The translations under genes and the position numbers were made by a program. Below, piece by piece: positions 11,354 through 22,379 of a stretch of 64,000 nucleotides of DNA. Source of the DNA: Cryptomeria japonica (Eukaryota; Streptophyta; Pinopsida; Cupressales; Cupressaceae); assembly GCF_030272615.1 (NCBI RefSeq), contig NC_081410.1:224677415-224741414 (forward strand). Direction: 5' to 3'. Below the pieces are notes generated by a model. That model was not told where the DNA came from. It searched no databases and was given only the letters and a program-made list of their open reading frames with translations. Numbering within the stretch: position 1 is the stretch's first letter; the number at the start of each line of letters is the position of its first letter.

Positions 11354-13006
11354 ATGGGGCCCAAGATCCAAGATCCCATAGTTGTCAAGAATGTAGAGAA
11401 TCCCTCACTGAAATACTCTTTGACTCCTAAAGTCACCTCCGAATAGGATGACAAAATTTCCTTTTCACTCATCCCAGACAGAGTATTGTTAATCGAAGAT
11501 GTGAGATTCTTCACCAAATGTCGTGTTGAAGAACTCAGTCATGTTGAAATCAGAGACACCTATGATGAATTATGTATCGATGGCGTATTAAATAGCAAGT
11601 ATGAACACTTCAAAATCAAGGATGCCATTGAACAACCTCTAGTTGAAATCATTGATGTCACTGAGCACGATCTTGATGTCACCGAGCAAGGTCCTGATGC
11701 TACCAAACAAGACCCAGCTGACACTATTCAAATAGATGAAGATGTCATGGATACAGAGGAACCAGAGCAGGAAATGATAGAAGGCATTGCATATGCAAAA
11801 CTTGTATCTAGTGAATCTATTTTAGAACAAGTTCAGCCTTATCCACCGATCAATCAACCTGTCTCTACGAAAGCTCCTCAGGATACAGCACAAGGCACCA
11901 AAGGTCACAAGTCTACAGTAGGAGAAGATACTACTCTAGAACCGACCTCTCAAGCACCTTCGAGCACTGAAAATGTTGTAGCTGAGACACCCAGTACTGA
12001 GACACCAAAAGACACCACAGAGGCTACAGGAACTGACCAAAGTGTTGCCTCTACTGAGCAACTTACCAAGGGTCAACAAGCCTCCCAAGCTATTCTCTTG
12101 GTCCAACCAGCCAAAGGTAAAGAGAAGAAAGTGAAAAAGCATAGTTTCAAAATTGATTTGTCTAAACCAATAGTGTTGCCCAATGTGGATATATCAAAAT
12201 TAAAGGGGCAAGCGCTCATTGATTTTGGTGAACTATGCAAAGCAAAGGCGGAACAAGAAAAACAGATGGCCATACAAAAGAAGAACAAAGTACTTCAAAA
12301 GGTGAAGACACTACTATCAGATATGCTACCTATAGCTACAGTGTCAACCGATGCAGCCATCCATATTCAACTGGATGAACTCCTTAATCAAATAGAAACA
12401 TTCAGAGTTGATGCATCTGAGTATTTGAGCAAGCTAAAAGACAAGGAGCTTACTGCAAAAATGATAGAAGAGGTACAGAAAGCTCTAGCTATTGGCAAAG
12501 TCAAACTTGTAAAATTCATTGCTGGGTTGTCCCCTCAACTCAAGCATGTTCTTTATTTATTTCAGAAACTCTGTACATTTTCTATATTCATTAAAGACAT
12601 TAAGAATAAAATAGAGACAATTGAGAAAGAGATCACCGATCTCTCAAGCAAGTTGACCACAGAGCCAAATTTAGTTCAGAATTTTTATACCAAACTTCAA
12701 TAGCTCATGGCTCAACAATTGGAACTAAGAAATGAAGAACACAAGATCAGGATGGATATGATGACACTCCAAACATTATTCCTTCCTCATCTTTCATCCG
12801 TCCAAGAATAGATTAACCAAGCCACACGCCTATCTACTACACAAGAGGGAAGCACTCTTGATGGCTTAATATCACTATTGGCTGATATTCAAGCATAGAA
12901 TTCTTTAATGGAAAGTGTAAAGGATGCACTCTCTGTCGCTCTCACTGACGCCTGGAAAAAGTACAAATCCATTTTTGACCAGTTACCGCCCCCGGATGGA
13001 AATTAA
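11354..13006 (+). pseudogene. Element B ORF2: unknown protein of 550 codons with four amber stops
   Basis: A single frame from the ATG at 11354 to TAA at 13004-13006 is interrupted only by TAG at 11444, 12701, 12809 and 12896. Residues about 38-60 contain IPDRVLLIEDVRFFTKC, which resembles VPDGVVYVEDVRAYIHC in ORF2 of element F. Then follows a long Thr/Glu/Gln/Pro-rich, probably disordered stretch (residues about 100-230). Next come a Lys-rich segment and coiled-coil helices (residues about 300-500), ending near WKKYKSIFDQLPPPDGN. No enzyme motif is present. The family was not recognised. The fact that only point stops break a 550-codon frame indicates a recently functional gene. Confidence 0.7.
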
Positions 13007-13363
13007 AGTTTTTGATGTTTGTCAAAAAGGGGGAGTGATACTATATATTTGGGGAGTGATACAGTTTTGATACATACAGTTTTGATATAGTATTGAGAAT
13101 GATATAGTATTCGGAGTATAGTATACAGGGGGAGTATACCAAGCAGAATAAGCAAAGTATCCAAGTACAGTGAACAGAGCAATGAATAGAACCGAGCATG
13201 CAAAATCAGAATTATGTACAGTATAATGATAAGGGGAGTATATCTGAATATACTATTTCATTGACATCTATATATACTGTCAATTATAGTCATTTTGCAA
13301 AGTATATATATTTCTGAGTTATAACTTTGAAAGTAGTTTTTGTCAAACATCTCAACTAATGTC

Positions 13364-13375
13364 AAAAGGGGAGAT
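13364..13375 (+). promoter_or_regulatory. Polypurine tract of element B
   Basis: AAAAGGGGAGAT immediately precedes the 3' LTR and would prime plus-strand DNA synthesis. A similar GGGGGAG tract occurs further upstream near 13029. Confidence 0.85.
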
Positions 13376-14516
13376 TGTTACTACTTATCAAGTTGCCATT
13401 ATTTTTTATATCCAAAGTCATACTATATACTCTAGTCGGTTAACACTACCAAATCATGCAGTTGGTATACACAGAGAAGTCGGTATGCACAGTCTAGTCG
13501 GTTACAGAAGAAAGCAGTCACAGAACGCAGTATACACCGAGTTGTCTACCGAGTATCTTTTCATGTCTACCAAGCAGCAAAGATGACACACCGAGTTGAT
13601 AGACACTGAGTGAAACGTGTTACCAGATTCATTGAACCTGGATATGCATATGAAAATGTGTTACAATATCGAGGCACATCTAACCGTTATCACATTGGAA
13701 ATTGCACTAGAAGATTGTGTATGATTTCGAGGTCATCTAACCAATGAAATATTTTACATGGTTACAAATCGTGTTTGTAAGATCGAAGCAATGAATTGGA
13801 TCACCGTCTTAAGAGATCTATTTATACAACATGAGTTAAGGGTGTATGTATGAGAAAAAGAAGACTGTTATAGAGACACAGAGGTCATCAAGAAGGTTTT
13901 CAAAGAACAGACGAAGAACAGAGTAAACAAAAGGGTTTACTGAGTTACTATATGGGTTACCGAGGTATGCTAGAAGCAAGGTAATCTATTCTGAGCACAT
14001 AGAATCTGCTATAACATTTCAGATGTAAAGTTGCAGATATTTGTAATGATTTTACTGTAACATTGTGAAGTTGAAAGAGAAACCTTTAACAGGGTAAAAA
14101 ACTCTAATCAAGTCTATAAATTGTAAAGCCTCTAACCAGGTGCAGCATTTAGATTAAGTGTTGTAAAATCCTTTAGCAAGGTAGATCTAATAGATCTTGT
14201 TACTCCTAACAGGGTAAGCTATTAGAAATAGCTAATATATAGCTCTAACCGAGCACTCTTTATTATTGCAGTAGTGAAGTTGTGGGTGCCATCCCCACTG
14301 CAGTTTTTCTCTCTAACCAAGAGTTTCTGCATAACCAAAATATATGTGTTATGGAGTGAATCATGTATGATTGTTATCTATTTGTTTTAGCTTTATTTTA
14401 TATTACTGCACTATTCGGTTTATGCATAACTGTAAAGTTATTATTCAAGAAAAGTTTTGGAGTACTGATTCACCCTTGCCCTCTCAGTACATTAGCTTTC
14501 CATGTTGGGCCTAACA
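13376..14516 (+). repeat. Element B 3' LTR
   Basis: Matches the 5' LTR (8245-9383) end to end. It is followed by target duplication ATATA and then resumes the minus-strand PMD ORF. Open frames inside are LTR sequence, not genes. Confidence 0.95.
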
Positions 14517-14521
14517 ATATA

Positions 14522-15161
14522 CACCCGCAACCACGCTCCTACCGTCTCTGTAAACAATCTCATGCATCTCTCGATACATTAGAGCCAATATGCAAGAACC
14601 CTAGCCAAGCCTCTGAGGGGCCTCCACCAATCTCATCAGCATCCTACCCCATCCACACTGGAAACCCTGTTGCCCTCTATCTGGCATCAGAAAACAACCA
14701 ATGAAACCTGCTAGAACACATGCCAGCAGAAACTCCTCGTTGTATCTGCTCATCAATATGTCCCAGCTAATGGAATGGGTCAAAATGTCTGGATCACTAA
14801 ATACATGCCTAACCGCCTATAATCCAGGTAACAATGCAGTATCATAATCCACCTTATCCCCAACAAAAGGGATACAAAGGATCTTGTACACATCCTCGGG
14901 AGTGATAGTCAACTCCCCCACTGGCAAATGAAATGTGTTATGCTTTGAGTGAAAATGCTCAACCAATGCTATGAGCATACCGTGACTAACACAGATATCA
15001 GGTAATCTCAAAAGATGAGTCAAACCAAATAAATCAACCTGAGCCTGCTCAACCTCAGATAAATATCGTACTAATGCCATGGTGGGAGGATATACGCATC
15101 TGAAGAGCACAGGAGGTAATCGAACCTGCAAAGAAACCCAACAAGGAACATTAGACAGCAT
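14522..15161 (-). pseudogene. Plant mobile domain (PMD) ORF, N-terminal part, antisense inside element A
   Basis: The minus-strand frame begins at about 15161 and contains classic PMD blocks: ALVEHFHSKHNTFHLPVGE (near 14960-14900), then LTITPEDVYKILCIPFVGD. It is broken by a stop near 14817, and the frame resumes in 14783-14601. It ends exactly at the element B target duplication and continues at 8239 downward. PMD proteins (MAIN/MAIL type) act in the plant nucleus; related domains are spread by transposons. The match to the domain is clear, but its role in a gypsy element is unknown. Confidence 0.8.
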
Positions 15162-15914
15162 TCCAAATAAGCCAAGATGAGAAATAAAACATCACACAAA
15201 TCCAACTAAGTCAAGTGCAAAATCAAATTTTTAAGTTTAGACCTTCAAAAATGCTCACTGCTTCCCGAATGACAAAACACAGAGGGGCAGCATCTCATAC
15301 AAGTCAGGAATGGCTCTCGTATGACAAAACATTCCCAAACGACAAATTATTAGACCCCACACAACACAAGGGTAGGGACCGAACGACAAATCTAATGGGT
15401 TCAAATGACAAAAGATAATTTACCAGTTACTCGTATGAGACAGGATCCTGTCTCGCATGATAAAACATAAAACCCGACCCCACACATGCGAAAAACTTGA
15501 AAAATGAACACAAAAATTCAAAATTGGAAACATAAAGAGGCTTCAGATAGATCACTTACCGCTGGCTCATAGTTTCAGGGTCGGTTATGACGTCTCTGGC
15601 ACTCAAATCGATGTTGATGAGTAGGGACTACCATTTTTCTCACAGAAGGCTTTTTGAATTTTTGAAACTTTAGAGGGTTCAAATGAATTGAAAATGACAC
15701 TTTTGTCCCATATATAGCCTAATTTTTCAACTTGCTCTGATGGACACAAAAATTGTACCCTTAGCTAAATCAGCTGTCCTGAGTCCATTTTCGGGATCGA
15801 AATCGAAATTCAAGATCATTTTTCTAGTCAATTTCACAGTTTGGACCACTTAGCGCTCTTTTCATCAAAAGCTCAGTCTCTCTTCTAATTGTGCTCAATT
15901 TCTCGTGAATCAAC
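15162..15914. other. Non-coding part of element A between PMD ORF and hairpin array
   Basis: No supported gene. Several copies of an ACGACAAA-type motif with CGAATGACAAA or CGTATGACAAA context occur at 15265-15425 (for example 15267, 15318, 15338, 15384 and 15402). This is a loose direct repeat of about 20 bp spacing. Probably untranslated upstream region of the antisense ORF. Confidence 0.45.
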
Positions 15915-16772
15915 TTTGCGCTCAATTTCTTATCAATCAACGCAAAATTTTTGAAAATTCCTCTGAACCAATTTGTGCTCAAATCATTATCATCGCTCAA
16001 AATTGCTTATCATCATGTACCCTTCCTATCATTTGATTTCGCTCCCGAGGGGGCATACTCGTGACCTTATGACCTTACATCTTCAAATGTCGATAAAATT
16101 TTCAAATCATCATCGAAAGTCGAGCAAAACATCTTTTTCAACTAAAGAAAATCAATCAAATCCTCATCGCTAGGGGAATCTCAACTTCATCGCTTTATAT
16201 CAAGTTGAGATCTCTTGATCATCTGATTAAAATCAATCTCTAGGGGCATATCAGTTTCATCGCTTCATATCAAGATGATATTGTCTTTATCTAAATCAAT
16301 CTCTTAACATTAATCAGTTTCATCGCTTTTCATCAAGTTGATTATTCGTTTAAACTCAATCAAGGGTTTAAAGAGTATCTTTGATCACACTCAATCTAAG
16401 AAGGTGTTCAGTATTCATTGCTTTGGATCAAGCTGGACAGTTTATCTATGCTCATCATATCTTGATCAATCAAGTTCAAGATCAATTTTTATCATCACTC
16501 ACCGTGTCTAGATCAATCAAGTTCTAGATCAGTAAGATCCACTTCTTGATCAATCAAGTTCAAGTTTGGTATCTTTGTTTTCTATCGTTCCTAAGTTCAA
16601 TCAAGTTCGGGAACGGTATCGCTTTAATCAGACTTCATTCAGCTTCATTGCTTTGAAACAAGCTAAACACGTCGCTTTTCATCTAGTTCATGATCAATCA
16701 AGTTCAGAACCAACATCTCCTAGACATTAACTATTCTTTGAACCAACGCGTTGCTCGCACATTAATTCAAAG
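15915..16772 (+). repeat. Array of about 14 short stem-loops with changing stems, next to the 3' LTR
   Basis: Inverted repeats follow one another. Perfect arms: TTTGCG/CGCAAA (15915-15946), ATCTCAACTT/AAGTTGAGAT (16178-16211), ATATCA/TGATAT (16248-16281), TAATCA/TGATTA (16311-16344), TTTAAAC/GTTTAAA (16349-16372), ATCTTGA/TCAAGAT (16459-16482), TCTAGA/TCTAGA (16507-16528), CTTGA/TCAAG (16545-16564), CGTTCC/GGAACG (16586-16615) and CTTTGAA/TTCAAAG (16736-16772). Weaker ones are at 15969-16005, 16405-16439, 16641-16664 and 16686-16710. Loops fall into two types, one containing TTCATCGCTT (or TTCATTGCTT) and one containing TCAATCAAG. Stems differ between copies but pair within each copy. The last stem overlaps the polypurine tract. 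Confidence 0.75.
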
Positions 16773-16781
16773 AGGGGCAAA
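16769..16781 (+). promoter_or_regulatory. Polypurine tract of element A
   Basis: AAAGAGGGGCAAA lies directly before the LTR start TGTAATACCC. This is the usual primer for plus-strand synthesis in gypsy elements. Confidence 0.8.
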
Positions 16782-17830
16782 TGTAATACCCTAAAAATGG
16801 TCATCCAAACCATGGGCCCCCAATCTCAACAACATCACCAAGGTCCTAACCAAAGGCAATTAAATAAATCTTGAGCACACAATTAATTTCTAAAAATCAT
16901 CAAATGTCACATGGCAAATTAATCAACCAATATTAATTAAATATTTATTTAATTAATTGATCATTCCAAGTAAATCATTTTTAAACAATTATCTTATTTA
17001 TTTTATTAAATATCCTAGCATATTTAATTAAATAAATCAATTTGTCATAAATTTACAAAAAAGGAAATAAATCAAAAAAGGAATTAATTGACCAAGAAAG
17101 AATTAAAAATTTGAGAAAAGAAATCAATTGGAGATAATCTTGAAAAACAAATTAAAAATTGATAGATAATCTCAGAGAAAGCAATTAAAACAATTAAATA
17201 TTAAAATTGAATGAAATAGAGAGTAAATCAGTTTTTCCTGATTTAATCTTAGTTTTAGTTCAATTTCCTTTAAAACTGAAAAAAGCATCCAATCACATCA
17301 ATTCACCTAGATTGTGCTTCCTCTTGGAAAATCTTGACTGCTTATCATCAGTTGATCTCAGCCTTTGGTTTCTTTCTGAATTTTTTATAAATTCAGGCTC
17401 TCATCTCTCATTAAAAAATCCTGGAGAATATATTGTTATTATATTGTTTTTGCTCTAGGTTCATTGAGAATATTGCATACATATTTAGATCATTTATCTC
17501 ATTTATTGCTTAAATCTTGTTAGATTAATCTAGCATCCATCTAGCATTAATATCATGTGCATACAGATTAAAATCCTTCGTCTTGTTGTTGTCCAGTCAC
17601 TGGATTGCTTATACAAATCTGAGAGCAATCTTATACTCGCATCTTTTAGAAGGCAATGGGTCAATTTGTTATGGTTTTCATATTCATGTTTATATCTATC
17701 TAACCATGCATGTAATGACTTAATTGAAGTGTTGTGTTTACAGATACAGGTCCACTTTTCACACACACAATTTCATCAGGAGGATGAAATCTTTTCCTCT
17801 CTGGGTGTATGGTGCAGGAGCACCGACTTG
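16782..17830 (+). repeat. Element A 3' LTR (right end uncertain)
   Basis: The start TGTAATACCCTAAAAATGG directly after a polypurine tract is typical of plant gypsy LTRs of the Tat/Athila group. The sequence is AT-rich with poorly coding short ORFs. The partner 5' LTR is outside the window, so the end cannot be fixed; the value given is an estimate. Confidence 0.6.
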
Positions 17831-18003
17831 TCATCATTTTGCCTTAAGTGTGACTTAGGAGTTTAGAGGATTTTGATTTATTTTGGTTTGAATAAAGGTC
17901 CATGGTGACCATTTTGTATTTCCTAAATTATTATGGTTCTTGTAGGGTCGGTTTTGTGTCAATGTTAAGAAATGGATTAAAAAAGAAGCTTGATCGGTTG
18001 TAA

Positions 18004-18043
18004 CTGGAGCACCAACAGTCATGGTATGACTGTTGGTGTCCAG
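18004..18043. repeat. Near-perfect 40-nt hairpin
   Basis: Arms CTGGA(G)CACCAACAGTCAT and ATGACTGTTGGTGTCCAG form an 18-bp stem with one bulged G and a 3-nt GGT loop. It lies beyond the likely end of the element A LTR. Nothing nearby explains it. Confidence 0.85.
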
Positions 18044-19079
18044 ATTTCAAATTTTTTTATATGCCTTGACAACTATGAGGTAGGGTGGTTGTTGAGTGTT
18101 ATGATGTTGAAAGAAGACTGAAGAAAGAAGGAATAAAGACTTTTCATTTTCTGTTGCTCAACTCGGTGTTTTCTAAATTTCTTTTATTTTTGTTGCTCGA
18201 CCTATTGGTAGAATTATTTCAGATTCTGTTAGTGATGATATAATTTAATTTGTTCTTTTATTTGTCTGAAGTTCCAGTAGTAGGAAGATAGAAGCTCATG
18301 TTATTTCTGCGACATGAAGTGTTTGAACCCAAGTGGTTTGTGATGTTGAGAGTCTAATATGTGAATATCAACCATTCCACCTTACTATAAGATATAACCA
18401 GGTGGAATGGGTAATGTTAAGGTAGGTTTCATGATAGTTTTGTGTTCTGCAATAGAGGATGGAGAGGGGTTTGTCTCTCTTCAAAATTGAACCTAACATC
18501 TTCATGTGCTAGGTTAGGAAGTTTATTGTTGTCTGTTAGATAGAAGACCCTATGAGAAGGATAGGTGAATGGTGAGAGAGACATAATTCCACCCTCTATT
18601 GCATCACTATTCATATTCCACTACTTTCTTAGTATATTCTAGGATTTGGTCATGTTGCTTTTTCGTAGGATGGAACTCCTATACCCCTTCCAAGATCTCA
18701 TCCTCTAAGGTTATTGCCTCATGTTGTGCAGTATTGGTACCTTGTCTTGTAACTACCATTTCTTTGTTTTTCTTCTTGGATTTTAGTTTTATGCAATATT
18801 CTTCTTTTGTGATGTTTTATTCTATAGCATAATCCTCATCTTTTACTACTTTGCAACACATGCTTGTTTCTTGCTTTGGGACTTTAGATACCTTCCAAAG
18901 GAGTCTTTCTCCCTTAGTTGAATTTAAGTTTTATAATTCATTACTTTTAGACTATGGTGTGTTTTTGTAGTATTGTTATGCCTTATCATAACTAAAGACA
19001 TCATGATTTTCATTATCACAAAATATGTACTATTTCATTTTCTCGCCAATGTTCAATTATGACATGCCCTAGATTACCA
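18044..19079. other. No gene seen; T-rich sequence
   Basis: Short ORFs on both strands have no domain. The minus strand may be a decayed continuation of the gag-bearing element C, but I cannot show this. Confidence 0.4.
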
Positions 19080-20085
19080 AAATTGAAATAGGTAGCATCT
19101 GTCATTTTTCTCTTTCCTCTACCTTGACCTCTTCCTCCCCTAAATTTTCCATTGTGACTCTATGGCTCTAATTCCCAAGGGTCTTGTATAGAGTTTAACT
19201 TTCTTTGATTTTGTCATTGCAACACCCTATACCTATGATCTTGAGCATATTCTGAGAGGGATACTCTTCTATTTCAGGGTCATCCCACTCTCCTCAAGTT
19301 CCACATTATAATGATTTTACCAGTTTCCTAACAATTATAAGGTCTACCCTTAGTGCATTTTCCTTCTTCTCCCCAATTATCTTTAAGAATTCATTCCATG
19401 TGTGTCCTTCTTTGCCACAGTAGGTACACCATACACCTCAACTCTGTAGTCCCAATTCTTACTTCATAAGGTCTTATCTTAGTTGCAATTGTTTGATTTC
19501 AAGTCCTAGTCATTCTACTTTCTTATTCTCCATGTTGTGCCACGATTGGTTCTCTATGCAACAAGCCAATGTCACAAGTTCTAAGCATGTATTGATTTTT
19601 TTGTCATCCAAGACCATTCTCAACTCTAGTTGTACTAAGGAGATAAACCATTGCATCTTTTGTATGGAAATTTAGAGGCTCTTCTAGTCTGCATGTCACT
19701 TCTCTGAACCTCTTATCAAATTATATAATGAATTCATCCTCACATTGGGTCAATTCTCTCAACTTACTTACCCCTTTAGTGGGGAGTTCTAGAGTCAAAA
19801 AAATTCTAGAAATGCCTTCTTCACCTCCACTCTTTCCCATTAAAAGGATGTTTTTTGTGGTGCCATTTAAGGGGTTCACCTTTAGTGAACCAATGAAATC
19901 ATAATGTTTGGTATTATCTTGTGTTTCATTCTTACTTTGGTAGATTGATTCTAGTAAAAATATATGTTCTATCGCATCATTTGTATATTTCTCAAAAATG
20001 AGCATCTTCCTCATGTTTCTCATCTCCTCTTGCTCTGAGGTATCTATAGTACTTGGGGTATTTGAAGTATTTGAGGTGATTGAGG
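19080..20085 (-). pseudogene. gag: Element C: retrotransposon gag, C-terminal part (split by element D)
   Basis: The minus-strand frame 20023-19721 and its frameshifted continuation look like a gag capsid: ECEDEFII, then FDKRFREVTCRLEEP near 19715-19670. A first zinc knuckle CTYCGKEGHTWNEF (19428-19387; last Cys changed to Phe) follows. Near 19150-19120 is an Arg/Gly-rich stretch (RGGRGQGRGKR) and a second decayed knuckle (NFGNLGHVIIEH, two Cys lost). The N-terminal half lies at 27972-28510 on the other side of element D. It is a very old copy with many stops. The superfamily is not certain; no pol was found attached. Confidence 0.55.
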
Positions 20086-21520
20086 TGATGGTATGATGAA
20101 ATAATAAGTATTTGGTAGAATACTGAGAGGGGGGGTGAATCGCTATACTGAAAAAATGATCACAAACTTCCCAATCTCAAATTCAAACTCACAAAGTAAA
20201 CTTTCACTATCAAGATCAATACTCAACATCAACCAATTAACTGTTATAACAAATTAATAGTAAACAACTTCAATCTTGTAAACATCAAAATATGTAATCA
20301 TATCTCAACATATTCAATCTCTCAATGCTTCCAGTTATCATGCCTTATCGGAATAGTTAAGTAGTCAATCAAATCAACAAATAAGATCATAACCACAAAA
20401 ACATTCACCAGTTGACACAAATGTTTATATGTGGAAAACCCAAATAGGTAAAAACCATGGTGAGATGAGACTCACAAGGATAGCTATCTGAACTCTTCTA
20501 AAGTTTGCCCTGTTAGGAGCCAAGCTTGTTAAATATTTTACAATAAGTCTTGTTAAGAACTAATTATGTTAGGAATCACCCGGTTAAGGGATTTACAAAA
20601 TGTTTTGATGAAAAGAAAATACCCTATTAGGAGTAACCTTGGTAGAGGGTTTGAGGATCCAAGCTAATGGACCACCTTGTTAGAGGATTTAAGAAGTAAC
20701 CAGGCTTGTTAGAGCTTACTCGGTTAGGGGATTTCAATTCTGTTGTAATTGTTAGAAAATAACAGGTTTTTTGATCTATCTAAATAGCACTACATTTTCT
20801 TGATCAGATCCTTTTAAGCTTCAATCTTCTTTTACACAAACTATAGATCCATTCTCCAGGTTAGGCAACTACACACTCAACTAGTTTCAGCCAACACTTT
20901 GCTAACACTCTTACAAACAACTTCAGCGACCTTAAATACAAATCAATTAGCTCAGTAACACAACAAAAACCTAATTCTCTCATAGAGATTACAAACAAGT
21001 CAATTCAATCTTGACCGTTAGAAATCATAACAATCTCTTCACATTCTTCAAGAAAATTCCAACTGCTCCATGATCACCGCTTCATCGGACTTTGTAACTC
21101 ATCACGCGTTATGCATTAGATGTAATCCACTTTGCTCATTCCCTAGACAATTAAACAAGTGTGCCAAAACAATCTGAACTTATCCTCATAAAATGATCAC
21201 ACGTGTCTCCATCATTACCGCTCATCATTAGATCTTAAAAAAACAAACTTGATTGGTTAGGGTTTAACAAAAAACAACTGGTAGGGTTTACCGGTTACAT
21301 GGCATAGAAATGATTTAACCTTATACACTAGTTTACCGGTTCAACTCACAAACTTAACATACCATTTTACAACATCTTCCACAAAGCTCTTCCTACTGGT
21401 TAAAATCCAATATCAATAACAACAACAATATCAACAATATCATAAATACCATTACCGGTTCAATTGACATCAATGACAACATAACATATCATTAATGCAA
21501 TCTTCATGCAAATGCCAACA
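20086..21520 (-). repeat. Element D 3' LTR
   Basis: On the plus strand it runs TGATGGTATGATG to AAATGCCAACA and matches 26557-27971 throughout. Next to it at 21521-21535 is the reverse complement of a CCCAAAGGGGGATAT polypurine tract. Near 21471 it contains GACATCAATGACAA, the U3 dyad seen in the other copia LTRs here. Confidence 0.95.
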
Positions 21521-22004
21521 ATATCCCCCTTTGGGATTGATGGAAATACAAATATCAATGCCTCTGATTTTTGTTGTGATTGGTGAATAGGAATCCTAGT
21601 TTACATTACCAAGTATTCACCATGCTCTATCTGTCTTCAGCCTGTTGCTGGTTTTTCTTTTGCCAGTCACATAATTCTTCTCCTCAATCACATAATTTGT
21701 CTCCCCATTTGACAGCAATGCCAAATTGAAAGTAAAACATGTAATATCAATTTTTCATTATGCATCAACAACATACTGCAACTTGATGCTCCCCCTGTGG
21801 AATACATCCACTTCTTCATCAATCCATGTAAAATTCTACAAGTAATTCAGGGACTGATGCAATCAGCATCATGCTCAACTAACTTCATGAAGAGGGACAA
21901 CCCCCAACTGACTTCTAAGATACTCAAAAGTGGTCTTAGGTAGAGGTCTGGTAAAGATATTTGCAAGCTTCTCCTTGGTAGAAACATGCTCTAAGATAAC
22001 ATCT

Positions 22005-22355
22005 TTACTTTGAACCTTTTTCCCTCAAAAAGTGATACTTCAATTCAATGTGCTTGGTGCAAGCGTGCAACACAAGATTCCTAGAAATATTAATGGAACT
22101 TGTATTATCACATAAAATCTTGATAGGTTCTGATATCTTCATCTTAAAACCTTCCAAAATGTGCCTCATCCAAATAGCTTGTGTGCAATTCATATAAGAT
22201 GCAACATACTCAGCTTCAGCAGTAGATTGTGAAGTACAACTCTTCTTCTTACTATTCCATGAAACTAGCCTTCCTCTTAGAAACAATGCTCCACTAGTAG
22301 TACTTTTTCGGTCATCAATATTTTCTACCCAATCAGCATCACTGTATGCCTTCAA
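22005..22355 (-). pseudogene. pol: Copia RNase H of element D
   Basis: The minus-strand frame encodes the C-terminal RNase H of copia pol. It has KAYSDADWVENIDDRKSTT (first Asp), STAEAEYVA (Glu), LCDNTSSINI (Asp) and the usual end TKHIELKYHFLRE. It continues as a relic past the stop at 22005 toward the polypurine tract. The interval 21521-22004 is untranslated and holds the GGGGGAGCATCAAG-type purine tract near 21790. Confidence 0.9.
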
Positions 22356-22379
22356 ATCAAAGTTTCCTCCATATGGATA

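Larger units (their letters stand above)
8245..14516 (+). mobile_element. Element B: complete non-autonomous LTR retrotransposon (gag plus ORF2, no pol)
   Basis: The element has two LTRs (8245-9383 and 13376-14516), a methionine-tRNA primer site at 9386-9397, two ORFs and a polypurine tract at 13364-13375. It is flanked by a perfect 5-bp target duplication, ATATA (8240-8244 and 14517-14521). LTR ends are TGTTAC...TAACA. The roughly 4-kb interior encodes a zinc-knuckle gag-like protein and a second unknown protein. No protease, integrase, reverse transcriptase or RNase H motif is visible in any frame. It must therefore depend on enzymes from another element. Insertion split the antisense PMD ORF of element A. 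Confidence 0.93.
1..17830 (+). mobile_element. Element A: decayed Ty3-gypsy LTR retrotransposon (Tat-like), 5' end outside window
   Basis: Plus-strand gypsy polyprotein remnants (G-patch, reverse transcriptase, RNase H, second RNase H, integrase) run to 5275. They are followed by a purine-rich tract, an antisense plant-mobile-domain ORF, a hairpin array, a polypurine tract at 16769-16781 and an LTR beginning TGTAATACCC at 16782. The order RT, RNase H, integrase is that of Ty3-gypsy. The extra RNase H-like domain between RNase H and integrase suggests the Tat lineage. The element is interrupted by element B (8245-14516). The 5' LTR and gag lie upstream of the window. The right end is not proven; 17830 is a rough limit. 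Many stops and at least three frameshifts make it inactive. Confidence 0.75.

Noticed and set aside
12073-12288. Cys/Phe-rich minus-strand small ORF
   Set aside because: It is antisense to ORF2 of element B with no start context or domain.
16178-16742. CRISPR-like array (repeats with variable segments)
   Set aside because: Repeats are hairpin loops of uneven spacing in a plant retrotransposon, with no cas genes and no equal-length spacers.
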